Source: Rhyzopertha dominica (Eukaryota; Arthropoda; Insecta; Coleoptera; Bostrichidae). From it: a DNA stretch of 64,000 nucleotides. Shown here one piece after another: positions 35,101 to 47,200 of the stretch (position 1 is its first letter; each line of letters starts with the position of its first letter). The notes below the pieces were generated by a model. It ran no database searches and was not told where the DNA came from. It saw only the letters and a list, made by a program, of their open reading frames with translations. Where the stretch lies: positions 620,001 to 684,000 of the forward strand of contig QCXZ01000075.1 of the NCBI GenBank assembly GCA_025024175.1. Reading direction: 5' to 3'. A program made the position numbers and the translations under genes.

Positions 35101-38100
35101 AAATCAAGTTGTGCAATGAGTTCACCTCTAAGTCCTGTAGTAGCCAATTTGTTTATGGAAAATTTTGAACAGGTAGCGATAAAGAATTGGGTAGGTTTCT
35201 AGATCATTTCAACAGTCAAAATCCTGACATAAAATTTACTATGGAATTAGAAAGCAATGGTAGTTTACCTTTTTTGGATGTCCAAATTTACGGAATAGGC
35301 ACTGGACAGTTAGGACACAAGGTTTACAGAAAACAAACACACGCAGACAGATATTTACATGCCACATCTCACCACCCTCCTTCTCAAAAGAATAGTCTTA
35401 TAAGGACGTTATTTGTTAGGGCACAAAGGATCTCAGACGAAAGGTCTTTACAAAAAGAAATATATCATCTTAAATCAGCGCTAGTTAGAAATAGTTATGG
35501 CAAGAAGAATATTTGGTCAGTTTAATTTTGGTTGTGTCTTCCAGTTTCTTATGGACCATTCTACCTGTCAAAGTCATCAAATTTCTGATTTTCATTTGAA
35601 CCTTCCAAAATCTCCAGTATCTATTATATTTAATATTAATAAATATTAATATTAAACATTGATATTAATACATCTTCAGTCCTATCTCATGTCAGATCAG
35701 ATTGATTATTGACAACGAATTGCAAGTGTATAATAATGGTAATCTGAAAAGTTTAGAGTTCATTTAATTTTAATGTTGACTTTAGAAATCATATTAATTT
35801 TCAAGCTCATGTATTAGTGAATTGGAAATTTTTGCTGTTGGGCGTAACATAAAAAAAGGCTATTATTACTTCTTTCTTCAGCCTTTAGCACCATAAACCA
35901 AGAAGAAAACACCGTCCAAAATACATCAGCATCGAAAGAAAGTCCTTCAAACCACACCAACAGACGTCTCTGTGTATATTGCAAGAAAACTTTTCTCCCT
36001 AACTATCTCAAGAAACACATCGCCACAGTCCATCACAACATACGCAGCTTCAATTGTCAGACGTGTGGGAAGGCGTTTAAACAGAAAGCGGCGTTGCAAA
36101 TGCACAAATACTGTCACGAAAACTACAGGCCGTATGTGTGCGCGATTTGCAGTAAAACCTACACGCAACAGAGCCATCTGAACAAGCACATATACTGTGA
36201 GCATTCCGAACATTCGGCAGTCTGTAAAATTTGCTGCAAGAGTTTTAAAAATCAAGCGTATTTAGAATATCACATGAAAGGGCACACATTCCGACATGAA
36301 TGTCCTGTTTGTAAGAAGACTTACTCTTATAAGAATAAATTGAAACATCACATGAAGGTGAAGCATTCGATTCAAAATGGTAAGTCGGGAATTTGACTTT
36401 TATCTTTTTGCGTGTAATTATTGCCTGTTTTGAGTTTTTAAGGACTGGTTTCATGGTTACCATTTAAGTTATATGTCTCTTTAAGTCCTTCTTCAACTTT
36501 AAGTATGTTTGTTTGGCTGTTATCTTGCTTGAAATAATCATTTTATGTAGTATAACAGCGTTGAATTTTTTGCTATTCTAAATAGATACTTGTATATAAA
36601 ATCTAATTTAATTAATTTTTATTAAAATATATAATATGATATTGTGCTTGAAACTTACGATCAAATTATGACTAGTACTGTTTTTAAAACATTAGGCTTC
36701 ATATATAGAAATACAAGAAATGTCACTAGCATATCTTGTATTAAAATATTATTTTATGCAATTGTGAAGTCCGGACTTGAATATTGTTGTGTTGTTTGGG
36801 TTCCCTATTACCAATTTTATATAAATATGTTAGAGAACGTTCTGTGAAAATTTGCAAAATATTTGTACATTAAAATATTTCATAGATACCCCCCTAGACA
36901 TTGTGACCAGAGTGGTCTTCTCTATACTGTGACTGAGGACAGTTTATGGTCTTTTGTGTTGTTTTTCTTAAAAAACTGCTCCTATCTTTTAAACAACAGA
37001 TGTCCTACATTTTACTATTCCTCTCCAAATACCTCATCACTTAAATTCACCTCTTTTTAATGCTTTAAATTATCTAGTATCATTAATGTTTGGATCAGGA
37101 TATCTTTTTTCACAAATTTCAATCTAAATCAATAAGGCTCAAGCTTCTTTAAGAGTTTTCTTTATAATTTTTTACTCTGTTATGTGTTAATTGTAATGAA
37201 TTTTGCTTTGTGTATCTGTACAATCTTTTTACTTGTATTGTTTGTGTTAGCTTGTCTTTTTATGAAGGAGATATTTCGAATTCCCTTATACACTATCAAT
37301 TTTGGTGGAGACTCTGGATTTACATATAAAGTATATGGTGGCATAATTATGATTGCAAATTGGACTTTTTCGAGTACATGATGTAAAAGAGCATCTTTTG
37401 GTATATAATGGTTTAAAATTACATTACAAATTTAGAAGTGACAGGACAATTTTGCTTATATGTGCAAAAGAGCAACACCCACTTTTAAAACTGTACATAA
37501 AATCTTCCGTTAAAACTGAATTTATTGAGAGACTATGAATATGATTATGAAAAGTCTGCTAAATAAATCTTAGTTTTATATAAACTATAGAGAGTTTATT
37601 GATATCTGTTTTTTTCTTTAAAGTCATGAAAAAAGACCCTCTCGAAGAAATACAGACCTCTCCTCTAAATGAAGACAGCTCAGACGAAGAAACTATCATT
37701 CAGAGTAACGAAACTAAACTACACAGTTGTCCAGAGGAAGCATCTGTATCAACTATTACAGCTACCACAATAACAAATAATTTGGTACCTATGGTTAAAG
37801 TTGAACCAGGAGAATTCAGTTCTTTGCAAGATGAATATAATGATCTGCAAATGACAAATGAAGATGTTAATGAAACAGTGGAAGGTGAAGAGGATACAAC
37901 TGACTCAAAGAATGGACTGTTAGTACCTGTGTTGGAAGTAAACGAATCGACAGAGAATGATGCGGACATTTGGGTTACCAAACAAGGTAGTGTACTGTTC
38001 AAATTGTTACATGGAATTGAACTAATATGTTTATTTTTTTCTATTGACAACTTTACAATATACAATTACTAATTATTTTTTTTACATCAATTAGGGGTAG

Positions 38101-38825
38101 AATCTTTTGAAATATATTACAAATGGTTACAATTGACATTACAAACAAAAAAGTATGGAATTAATTTCATTGGTAAATAAATCAATTGGAAATTTTACTT
38201 CTTGTTGGCACTTTGACGTTATTGATGTACTCAGTTGTTACCAATGAAATCCTGAATTCCCATTGGCTACCTAGATGCAAATACTTACCATCCCGTTTCA
38301 GAACTCACAGATCAACCTGAAGGCAAGTCGACCTCTGACCGCGTCATAATAGTTCACAAAGTACCTGGCGTCGAAACACCGATCATGGTTAACCTACGCA
38401 AAGGATCGACGCAGTGCGAATTCTGCAAGAAAACCTACGCCAACGCTGACTCGCTGAAGCGTCACGTCGTATCCGTGCACATGAATCTCAGGCCGTATCA
38501 GTGCAGAGTGTGCAACAAGACGTTTCAAGAGAAATCCGTTTTGAAGACGCACGAAGCACGGCACAATGATGACAGACCGTTTGTTTGTGAAGTTTGCAAG
38601 AAGTCGTTTATCTGCAAGAGCCATTTGAAAGTGCACATGATGACCCACGTTACGGAGAAGCCTTGCGTTTGTAAAGTTTGCAAGAAGGTCTTCGCTACGC
38701 CCCTTCGATTGAGTAAACACATGAGTGTTCACGATAAACGGTATAATTGCCTGATCTGTGAGGTAACGTACGCGAAAAGGCAGAGTTTGCTGCGTCACAT
38801 GGATAAGAAACACTATGCGGATTGA
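31661..38825 (+). CDS. zinc-finger array unit 2: modular multi-exon C2H2 protein
   Basis: Exons: A 31661-32123, C 32654-33153, D 33438-33897, E 33958-34041, 34098-34154 and 34209-34280, H 35882-36379, I 37624-37986, and J 38302-38825 (stop). They sum to 3,021 nt, or 1,006 residues. It has no B exon. All ten J and H fingers keep their Cys/His ligands, and no frame is broken, so this is the cleanest unit. A Penelope-like element and a LINE fragment sit in its introns. Identity beyond 'C2H2 regulator' is unknown. Confidence 0.7.
32654..33153 (+). CDS. unit 2 exon C
   Basis: Entry phase 1, exit phase 0. CPYCSKEEVTFNLHLVRKH and a second site CPECKGYMGRHSVHC, then FYEKLKIKKE. Three N bases fall at about 32960-32976; the frame stays open across them. 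Confidence 0.66.
33438..33897 (+). CDS. unit 2 exon D
   Basis: 460 nt, phase 0-1. VFPIMRDDKISRIAM, DTLICLYAEIFFSRR, YRMREMGRLLQTLQ, LKPQYFFDLIAATKAISGY, GSRLKHMCDIASKMDECKKS. Confidence 0.7.
33958..34280 (+). CDS. unit 2 E exons (33958-34041, 34098-34154, 34209-34280)
   Basis: Three phase 1-1 mini-exons of 84, 57 and 72 nt. The first ends at GATA|gtaaat, just before an in-frame TAA, so splicing is needed to stay open. They encode basic NQKRKR-like, VSHVTLVDKETE and ASVMLPDKDIQ segments. The last two resemble SUMO-interacting motifs. Confidence 0.5.
34590..35525 (+). mobile_element. Penelope-like retroelement fragment, catalytic block deleted (family 2)
   Basis: RT frame 34678-35177 (VPKLYGLLKIHKTN, RPIINMIGSPCYRLAKF, VSFDVVSLFTKVPI, SSPLSPVVANLFME) runs into GRFLDHFNSQNPDIKFTMEL and PFLDVQIYGIG from 35190. 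The segment between FEQVAIKN and GRFLDHFN is missing compared with the copy at 53 kb. That removes the Y-x-DD box, so the element cannot be active. It lies in the unit 2 intron between exons E and H. Confidence 0.8.
35882..36379 (+). CDS. unit 2 exon H: five C2H2 fingers
   Basis: 498 nt, phase 1-1. Fingers begin CVYCKKTF, CQTCGKAF, CAICSKTY, CKICCKSF and CPVCKKTY. The donor is at 36380 (gtaagt); readthrough gives a stop after GKSGI. Confidence 0.77.
36640..37110 (+). mobile_element. non-LTR retrotransposon 3' fragment (jockey/CR1-like)
   Basis: Frames read SVFKTLGFIYRNTRNVTSIS, IKILFYAIVKSGLEYCCVVW, PYYQFYINMLENV, then a shifted frame with YPPRHCD and FFLKNCSYLLNNR. This is the region after the catalytic core in jockey-clade RTs. 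It is frameshifted and dead. Confidence 0.68.
37624..37986 (+). CDS. unit 2 exon I: acidic exon
   Basis: 363 nt, phase 1-1. NEDSSDEETIIQSNE, PMVKVEPGEF (psi-K-x-E with the following Pro-Gly), and an acidic tail LEVNESTENDAD. In place of the IDLT box of other I exons it has VPVLEVNES. Confidence 0.63.
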
Positions 38826-38844
38826 TGGAATTTCTCGTGTACAG
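38302..38844 (+). CDS. unit 2 exon J: five terminal C2H2 fingers
   Basis: Coding to the stop at 38823-38825, then 19 nt to a donor at 38845 (gtgagc). Fingers begin CEFCKKTY, CRVCNKTF, CEVCKKSF, CKVCKKVF and CLICEVTY, all intact. GC is higher than in the surrounding introns. Confidence 0.78.
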
Positions 38845-40030
38845 GTGAGCGTCAAATTTGGGAGTTATAAAATAAATTAACAAAGAATTTATTCAATTAT
38901 TTATATACTTCACTTAGCTTACAAACATCTTCACTTTATTCTGCCTCCCTATTATTAATTTTTCCAGCTAGTATTTCTATTATTTAAATACTTCACTTTT
39001 TGTTAATTTTTCTGTTTCCTTTTCGAAGGACATTATTAAATGCTATGTTTACAGTTAGTACAACAAAAAGTGTGGAAAAGTCACAGGTGTTTTTTAAGAG
39101 CAATTTGAAAGATTTTTAATGTATAATTAGCAACGAAGTTGTAACATCAAATAAAAAAGTTGTAAATTGCCATATTGTTTCATATGTAGTGTAGCAGAGC
39201 TAACAAGATACGATTTAAACTTTTAAAAGTTAATTTAATTTTTGCTTTATCAAATTCAACCATAAATTGTAATTTTCTATGATGTACCAGGATGTTTTAG
39301 CTTTTAATACTTGTAAAAATAAATAAATAAGTACAGAACAGTGTACATCTGAACAAAAAGGACTTGCATTCGGGGTTTTTTTGGATAAGCATACAATTTT
39401 ATTTAAATGACAGATAAAACCAAATACATTGTGCTGTATTTATCAAAAAAAAATCATTTCAATAAGCAAAATCTATTAAGAACTAAACAGAATATGATGT
39501 TTTTGTGTCACACAATAGTTAATTATAGCTAATACCTTACTATTTATTTTTTTATTATAATCAACATATTTGAATCAACAAAATCGCACATTGTTAAATA
39601 ATTTAAACCTAAATTAAACAGAGTAATAAAATATATCCAAGTAATAAATTGACATACATAATGAGTGTCATTTATGTATCAGTACATCGATAAACCATCT
39701 ACCTCTCGTTTCAATTTTATCGCTGCATAGTGCTTTAAAATAAAAACGTATTTGTTAAATGTCTCGTATTTATACTCTTTTTGGCACAGATTTTTATTTC
39801 ATCACTTACAGATATTCACAGACTGGTAAGTAACGATTGTAACCATCTACGATGTTTTCTACCAAAAAAGATGATTACTTATGTTTAATACAGCTTCTAA
39901 TTTTTTTAGTTCAAGTATAAAATTAATTCTAGAGTTGAACATTGAGCATTTAAAAAATACAAAGCAGTCATTTTATTTCTTTATATCGTTGAAAATTTAC
40001 TTAAAGGTGATGCAAATATCATACTCTGAC
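38845..40030. other. spacer between units 2 and 3
   Basis: AT-rich. Probably holds noncoding 3' exons of unit 2; no coding exon, RNA gene or transposon was recognised. Confidence 0.35.
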
Positions 40031-40085
40031 GATAGTTCAAATGAATCGGTAGTAGGTTAAATGCAATTGGGGTAGTTCAAGTGAA
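40031..40085 (+). promoter_or_regulatory. paired direct-repeat element upstream of unit 3 (three half-sites)
   Basis: GATAGTTCAAATGAA at 40031-40045, GTAGGTTAAATGCA at 40052-40065, a 6-nt spacer, then GTAGTTCAAGTGAA at 40072-40085. The last two are the same pair with the same spacing as in units 2 and 4. The unit 3 ATG is 683 nt downstream. Confidence 0.55.
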
Positions 40086-40768
40086 CAAGTCGTCTGTCAC
40101 GGAATGATGCCAGATCTCGTATTTTAACATAAGATTTACTGTTCATCTGTTTGAGAGGTTTTAGGATTACGAGCATTCTTTAATGTAGTAAAATTTACTA
40201 CAGAATTACATTGGGAAGGACTGGGTTGCATACACTCATCTCTAAATAAATAATTTAAAGATCAGTGGTTGCATGCTGCAATCTATTTTCTTTTGAGTAT
40301 CAAAGTGCACAGGAAGTTAATATGTAATGGCTTCTAGTGGTATTAATACTGTTGGTGAAAAAGATAACGAATCGCTGTTGACGTTGATTCTGCAAAATAG
40401 AGAATATTTTCGTGTCATTGTTACAGATTTGTGCTTTTCAGACAATACAAAAAATGGTATTCTGGCAATACTGTCTGTCAGAACAGGACGCCATGCTGTC
40501 AATTTCGTTGTGACATTTTGGGATCAACAAAAGTTGTAGTTTAACGTGTTCTTATTAATTTGTTATTGTTATTTGTGCCTCACAATCATTTTAACGCTTT
40601 TATTGCGTTGAATAGAGATAAAGCTACAAATATTTGTTGCATTCATCATGTGTTGAGTGTTGCTCTTTCTGTGTTTGCAGTTAACATACATTGGAGTGGA
40701 GTGCAATATTTATTATGCTCTAATTTGGCCAAAGAAACTGTACCTGCTGTGAATTTATTACATAAGCA

Positions 40769-41243
40769 ATGGAGGCAGACTCACTAGATTGCAAAACAGA
40801 ACCGAACTTTTCTTCTGCAACAGAAAATGAATTGGATTACTATAGCGATTGCTCGATCGAAGACTCCAAACTAGACTTTGATTCCTCCGAGTTCATAAAG
40901 TACGAACCAGAAAACAATTCATCCCCGTTTGAAGAGGTGTCGTGTAAACGAGAATCAGAATTCTCCAATGGGCTAGAAGCCTCAAGTTCGAATATTGAAA
41001 CCGTCTATTTAGAGAGCGATACTTCACAGTTTGTAGCTGAAGGTGGCTCTGGTGGTTCGAATTTAACAGCGGGCAGTTGGGGTAAAGAAACATACGGTGC
41101 TTCATGTGTGAAGTGTTCTGTGTTCAGTGATGAATGTTTCTGCTGTTTCTTTAGCTGCAAGCTTTGTGGGGAACCATGTCCGACGAAGAACAGTCTCATG
41201 CGTCATGTCTGTCGTCTGCTAAGGGAAAAAACGAATAGTCACA
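40769..41243 (+). CDS. unit 3 exon A
   Basis: ATG in aagcaATGGAG. SLDCKTEP, SSPFEEVSCKRESEF, IETVYLESD, then the Cys-rich block CVKCSVFSDECFCCFFSC / CKLCGEPC...HVC. The IKNE site of units 1 and 2 is replaced by TENE. Leaves in phase 1 (donor gtgagt at 41244). Confidence 0.7.
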
Positions 41244-44200
41244 GTGAGTAGCCATTAAAAACATGTATCACATTATTGTGAGAGCAGAAATACTCTTTTA
41301 TTTTTATTGCTTATTCCTTATTAATGCCGTGTATTCATATTGGATATATTTATTATTAGAATAAATGTATTAGCAAATACTTTACTACAGTGTAATTTTA
41401 TAATACTTACAGAATGCTGTCTTTCTTTTTGTTGAACTGATTGTCACAACTATAGGTTTAACAGTATTTTATTATTGACATTTTACTAGCTGTTGTACTA
41501 CAAAATCTACAAACATTATCCAAACATCCTTTTTTTATTTTTAGGCGAACAAGGAATCAACAAACATTCTACAACATCAAATTTATTTAGAGACAAAATC
41601 TCGATGAAATTTAATGAAATTTTCAAAAAGGCTTGTAATAAATCTAATGGTTTAGAACAGAATTCAGAAAGCCACAGCAATAAATATGAATGTAGAATTT
41701 GTAAGAAGATTTATAGCGAAAATTCGGAGTTGCAGCAGCATGACTGTGAGAAGCAACCTGCTTGTATTAAAATAGGTGAGTTGTATTGTTCAGCAAGTTT
41801 ACATTAATTTTTATCAAAAACAAACCCCACTAAGATAATATTTTCTCAGAAAGATCGCTGATAAAAAATTATAAGTTTGACGTTTCGATTACATCTGTAA
41901 TCTTTGTCAAAAACGAAGAACCTCAAAATTTGCCGGACACAAGTTCAAACAAAATTTTGAAAGTAAATAAACAAATCACCAAGGAAGAGAGACGTCATAG
42001 AAACAACGTGCCAACCTGATAAAAACGAACCTAACTATGAAAAGGGAACCTAACTCATAATTTCCACAATCCCTATTAAAATTATTAGTATTCCTACAAA
42101 TTTCTATAGCTTCTTTTATTAAACATTTGTGATAATATTTTTCTCTATGTAAAATTTTTGTTTTATCAAAGTCAATCATGTGTTTAGTCAAATATGAGTG
42201 TTCAGCTACGGAAGATTTATCTATCTGTTGCAGCCTAGTAACATGTATGTGTTCTTTCAAACAAGTAGCTACTTTTCTTTTAGTTTGACCTATGTAACAC
42301 TTGCCGCAAATACATGTAATTTTGTAAACACCTTCACTCTCTAAATGTACTTTATCTTTAGTAGAACTTAAAATTTTATCTAAATTATTATATGTACTAT
42401 CAACAACTAAAATATTGTGTTTCCTAAGCATCCTCTTTAATTTTTCCGAAAGGCCTTGTACATAAGCCAAACTCATCTTCAATTTACTTTGTCCTGGCTG
42501 AGAATTTACGTGATTTGGATGAGCACTTTTATTAAAAACTGACCAAATATTTCTTATTGCTTTAACCATTTCTCACTAGCGGTGATTTAAGATGATAATA
42601 CTAATAATACACTTTATTAATTAGCACAAGGCTAGTATTTGATACATTGGAAAATAACATTTATTAATTTATTTAATGTTCAACATGAATACACAAAACA
42701 AACAACCCAAAACAAATTAAACAATATTCGCACGCTACCCAGTGCCCGTAATATAAACCAGCAACTGTGATTTGAAGCATCTAAGAGATTTAGCAGATCT
42801 AACATGAAGTGGCAATGAATTGTATTTTATAAAAACTTTAAAAAATAGAGATTTAGAGGCAGTTGCATAAGTTCTATTCACAAAAATATCACCAGCATTT
42901 CGAGTTTCATACTGATGAATATCANGTGCCCTAACTATCATTTTTGTTAGGTAAGGTGGCATGATATTATTTATTATTTTATATAAAGACCATCGTAAGA
43001 TACAGCACCCTATCCGTAATATTCAACCACTGTAGAGCAATCCACATAGTCCTAATCGGCGTGAGCCTGGTACACTTTAGAATAATTCTCATTGCACGAT
43101 TTTGAAGTTTCTGCAAGCAAGACATCTTGTTACGGTTGAACTGGAACACTATCGACACACAGTATTCAAAATGAGGTTGTATAATAGTTTTATATACTCT
43201 AATGGTCGTTTCCATAGAGAGGAATTTACCCACTCTTGATAAAAAGAACAACTTTTTAGATATATTCTTTTGCATGTAGTTAAAGTGCTCATTAAACGAT
43301 AACAAGCAGTCAATTGTGAGACCTAGGTATTTATATATCCTTACAATATAATTTCTACAATTGCAAATGTGCAAATCTATTTTATCTAAATCTAAAAATT
43401 TATATTTGTATTTAGTAGTCACAATCATACCCTTAGTCTTTGATACATTAAGCTTTAATCTATTTGAAGCTAGATACTGCTCTACCTTTGCAAGAGTTTT
43501 ATTCATTTGTGCTATTGCTACATCTAAATTACAATCACTTTCAACAAGTAATGTATCATCTGCAAATAAATTTACAAAATCACAACCAACAAACAAATCA
43601 ATATCATTAATATATAATGTAAACAACAGAGGCCCTATCACACTCCCCTGAGGTACCCCACATTCACTCACCGCCTCTTCCGAAACTATGTCCCCAATCC
43701 TGACTCTCTGTTTTCTACTACTTAAATAATTAGCCAACCACTCGTGCACCTTTCCCTGAAAACCATATTGAAATAATTTTCTGAGCAATATCGACCTGTC
43801 AATTGTCTCAAAAGCTCGCTTCAAATCGAGAAAAACACAAACAATATACTTAGTAGTGCTAATATCGGCATATTTCTTTTTGTAAAGAACTTTCATCTGA
43901 AATCCTTTGTGCTCTAACAAATAACGTCCTTATAAGACTATTCTTTTGAGAAGAAGGGTGGTGAGATGTGGCCCTGTAAATATCTGTCTGTGTGTGTTGG
44001 TTTTCTGTTAACCTTTTGTCCTAACTGTGCAGTGTTTATTCTGTAAATTCGGACATCCAAGAAAGGTAAACTACCATTGCTTTCTAATTCCTAGTATCAG
44101 GTTGGCACGTTGTTTCTATGACGTCTAGCTTCCTTGGTGATTTGTTTATTTACTTTCAAAATTTTGTTTCAACCTGTGTCAGGCAAATTTTGAGGTTCTT

Positions 44201-47200
44201 CGTCTTTGACAAAGATTACTGGTGTAATCGAAATGTCAGACTAATGACTTTTTGTCAGTGTTTTCAAGAGACAGCTATCTTTCCGAGAAAATACTATCGT
44301 ATATTATGGACGCTGAAAGCATTCGCCCCCATTGTTTATGAGTAATTTTGTTTGCCCAATAAAATTCAATTTTATTATCTCGCTTGCTTTTTCTTTCCCT
44401 TAGATGTTGACTCACAGTCTGACAACTCTCCCAATGTGGAAGTGGTCAAAAATCATCACGTTAGAAAAAAGACGTTTTGCCCATATTGCTTTAAGGAAAT
44501 GATCCATTTCAGACAGCATTTAATGGGCAAACATTCTAATATAGCATCGATCAAAGATATGGGTCGTTTACCTGAAGTAGAAAAGTTAAAGTTTATAAAA
44601 GCCCTGATTGCTTACGGCAAAATGATTTTGTCATCCAAAGTCAATAAAATTGGTCCAGCTAATGGACCAAGTGATGAGAGTGCGTCAGAGGAATGTATTA
44701 CTTCTTCAGACCACAAAAAATACTCTAGATGTCATCATGAGTATTGTGCAACTTGTCCTACAAAAAACGGCAACTGTCTATCTACAGCGCAGATAGACGA
44801 AATTTGTTCTGGAAACAGAGAGTTTTATGATAAGCTGAAAATAAAGAAGGAGGTAAGAATAGTCACATACAATTCAATTTTTTTAACTTTGACGCGAACG
44901 TAAAACCTTTTTTTTATTTAAAACTCATTCCTTTGTATCTCCTTTGCAAATCTTAATTTCTAGGTGTTCCCAAAAATGCGCGATGATAAAATATCAAAAC
45001 TCACCATAAGCGACACTCTCATTTGTACCTACGCAGAAATGTTCATGTCGAGACGCAACGATGTCGAAGTGAAAAAGCTGACCTCGCACAGGATGCGAGA
45101 AATGGGACGTTTGCTCCACACCCTGCAAAACACCGTCGGCGTCAAGAATTTGTTAGACGCGTTGAAGCCGCGGCATTTCGATGACTTCGTTGCGGCGACG
45201 AAAACCATCAGCGGATACAACGAGGAAACGAAGACCTTCAATTCTAGGGACCTGCCTCGATTAATACGATCTAGATTGATACAGGTTTGCGATGTCGCTA
45301 GTAAAATGGAGGAATGTAAGAAGTCTGAAGGGGTTTTGAGGGATGTTCAAAAAATGCGAAGTTTAATCCACAGTAATTGGAGCGCAGCTTTGAATTTGAA
45401 TCGAAAGAGGGGGAGAAGGAATACTGGTATGATGGGATTCTTTTTGGACTGTGTTTATTTGAAGTTTTATTGTCGTTTTTAAGGTGTGGAAAGTGATACA
45501 GATGATGTTATATTGGTAGATGAGGACTTAAGCAATAAAAAAAGAAAGTGTGTTGAATATGGCAGTGATAATGGAGAAATGGATTTAGAAGGTATGTTTT
45601 CATTTGTCTTTGTAAAATGATACACTGTACTTCAAAATTAGCAGACCACCAAGGAGAAGAACGATACTTTGATACTAGTATAACTAGTACTAGTTTTAAC
45701 ATAGATATTTTTTTACAAATACCTTGGTGGTATCGATACCATAATACGGGTATCATTAATTACTGCAATTAATTAAGCAAAAGTAGGGAAATTAAATGAA
45801 TTAAGGGTGTGTAAACAAAAAATCCGTACAAATACAATAAGTTTATTTTAATTTATTCGCCATGTTCTTAATTTGTTTTTTTTTGCGCTCTTCTGTTGTT
45901 TTAGTAGGGCCCAAAATCTCTCAATTGGTCTTAATTGAGGTACATTAGGAACATTATCTACATATATTTTATATGGTCTTTTACTAATATCATACACTGT
46001 ATTATTAAGTATGTTTCTTAATAATTTTGTTTAGCAAAAATATTTTTTACTAGTTCTAGCTATATGCAACAAATAATTGCGAGTACTAAATAAGTTTACA
46101 GGTTTTTTTAGCTAAGATAATTAATTTTTCATCAAATTCAGATGCTCTGTTTCAGTCTATCATCCTAGATTGTCTTTTGGCTTTGATACTGCATCCCTAG
46201 ACAGGACTATGAATTGACTGCAATTTGAACATTAATGGTTATACCAATTTTGATCATTTTTAATTTCGATTGTACTTTCTCTTCGAAGCTATGTTGCTGT
46301 TTATGAATTTTTTTACCTTTGTTATTAACTGAGATAGTTTCATTTCAATTCAGGAACAGTCAAATATGACAGTTATCCTTCTGGCACTAACGACATTTTT
46401 TTAGGAGCTACAAAGTCAGATGAAGAAACTTGTATTCCTTGTACTGATTGCAATGTGCATCCTAAGAACAAAAATGGAACCGGAGAATGTAACTCATCTA
46501 CAATGCAGGTATCAGAGAACCGTTTTCCAGAGAGTGAGTTTTACAATAACTTAGAACTAAGAAAAGAGGTAAGAATAATTGTTTACAGTCATTTTATTTC
46601 TTAATATTTAATATCTTACACACTTTTCTTGCAACTCACATTTTATTTATGTAAATGCATAATAGTAATTTTTGTTATTATTTGTAACAGAAAACTATGA
46701 ATTCAAAATTGTAGCAAAGTAATATTGAGAAATTATACAGGATGTTTAACGAATGATAATGACCCTGCCGAAATTGAAAATGCAACTCAAAATACATTTG
46801 CAGAGGTAACATTGATAATTGTTCATCGTCTTAAAAAATATAATACAGAACTGTATAAATTTGTAAATTTTGACATAAACTTCAATCACTTGCTTTAAGT
46901 AAATTTGGTATTGTAAAACAAATTTTATTTTTGAAAAATGTTTATTCGATAACATTAATGTAATAATGCTCAAAATATCGCCCTCCGCTGTTCTCACAAG
47001 CTTGAATTTGTGCCCAAAACGATCTTTTAACATGCATCACATATTTTATTTTCTAAATGTTCTACACTTTCAATTGGTGTTTGGTATACTTGCTCTTTTA
47101 TCATCCCCACAGAAAAAAATCCAAAGGAGTAAGGTCCGAGCTTCTCGGTGGCCAAGGATTAATTGAACCTCTTCCTATCCATCGGTTAGGCAAAACCAAA

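Larger units (their letters stand above)
41833..44330 (-). mobile_element. Penelope-like element (family 2) with inverted terminal repeats, split by a LINE
   Basis: Minus-strand 5'-truncated Penelope: the end of the RT domain (about 44090-43870), interrupted at 43869-42597 by a LINE, then a GIY-YIG nuclease frame (about 42596-41976). That frame reads GVYKITCICGKCYIGQTKRK, EHIHVTRLQQIDKSS and EHSYLTKHMIDFDKTKILHR, keeping the GVYKI...YIGQT box. About 185-240 nt of terminal repeat flank it in opposite orientation (41833-42017 and 44093-44330). Inverted terminal repeats are a known Penelope arrangement. It sits in the B-C intron of unit 3. Confidence 0.82.

Noticed and set aside
36100..36400. 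Direct repeats within H and J exons considered as a CRISPR-like or satellite array
   Set aside because: The periodicity of about 84 nt is simply the zinc-finger repeat of C2H2 coding sequence.
37184..37540. Two 60-65-codon frames in the unit 2 H-I intron
   Set aside because: Hydrophobic, AT-driven text following a dead LINE fragment; no family match or splice-phase fit.
40327..40539. 70-codon plus-strand frame in the unit 3 upstream region
   Set aside because: No recognisable domain, no conserved counterpart upstream of units 1, 2 or 4, and length is within chance for this region. Could be a transposon scrap.
45660..45745. Palindrome-like tract (actagtataactagtactag, tggtatcgatacca) considered as a MITE
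   Set aside because: No second end or target duplication found; left as simple palindromic AT sequence.
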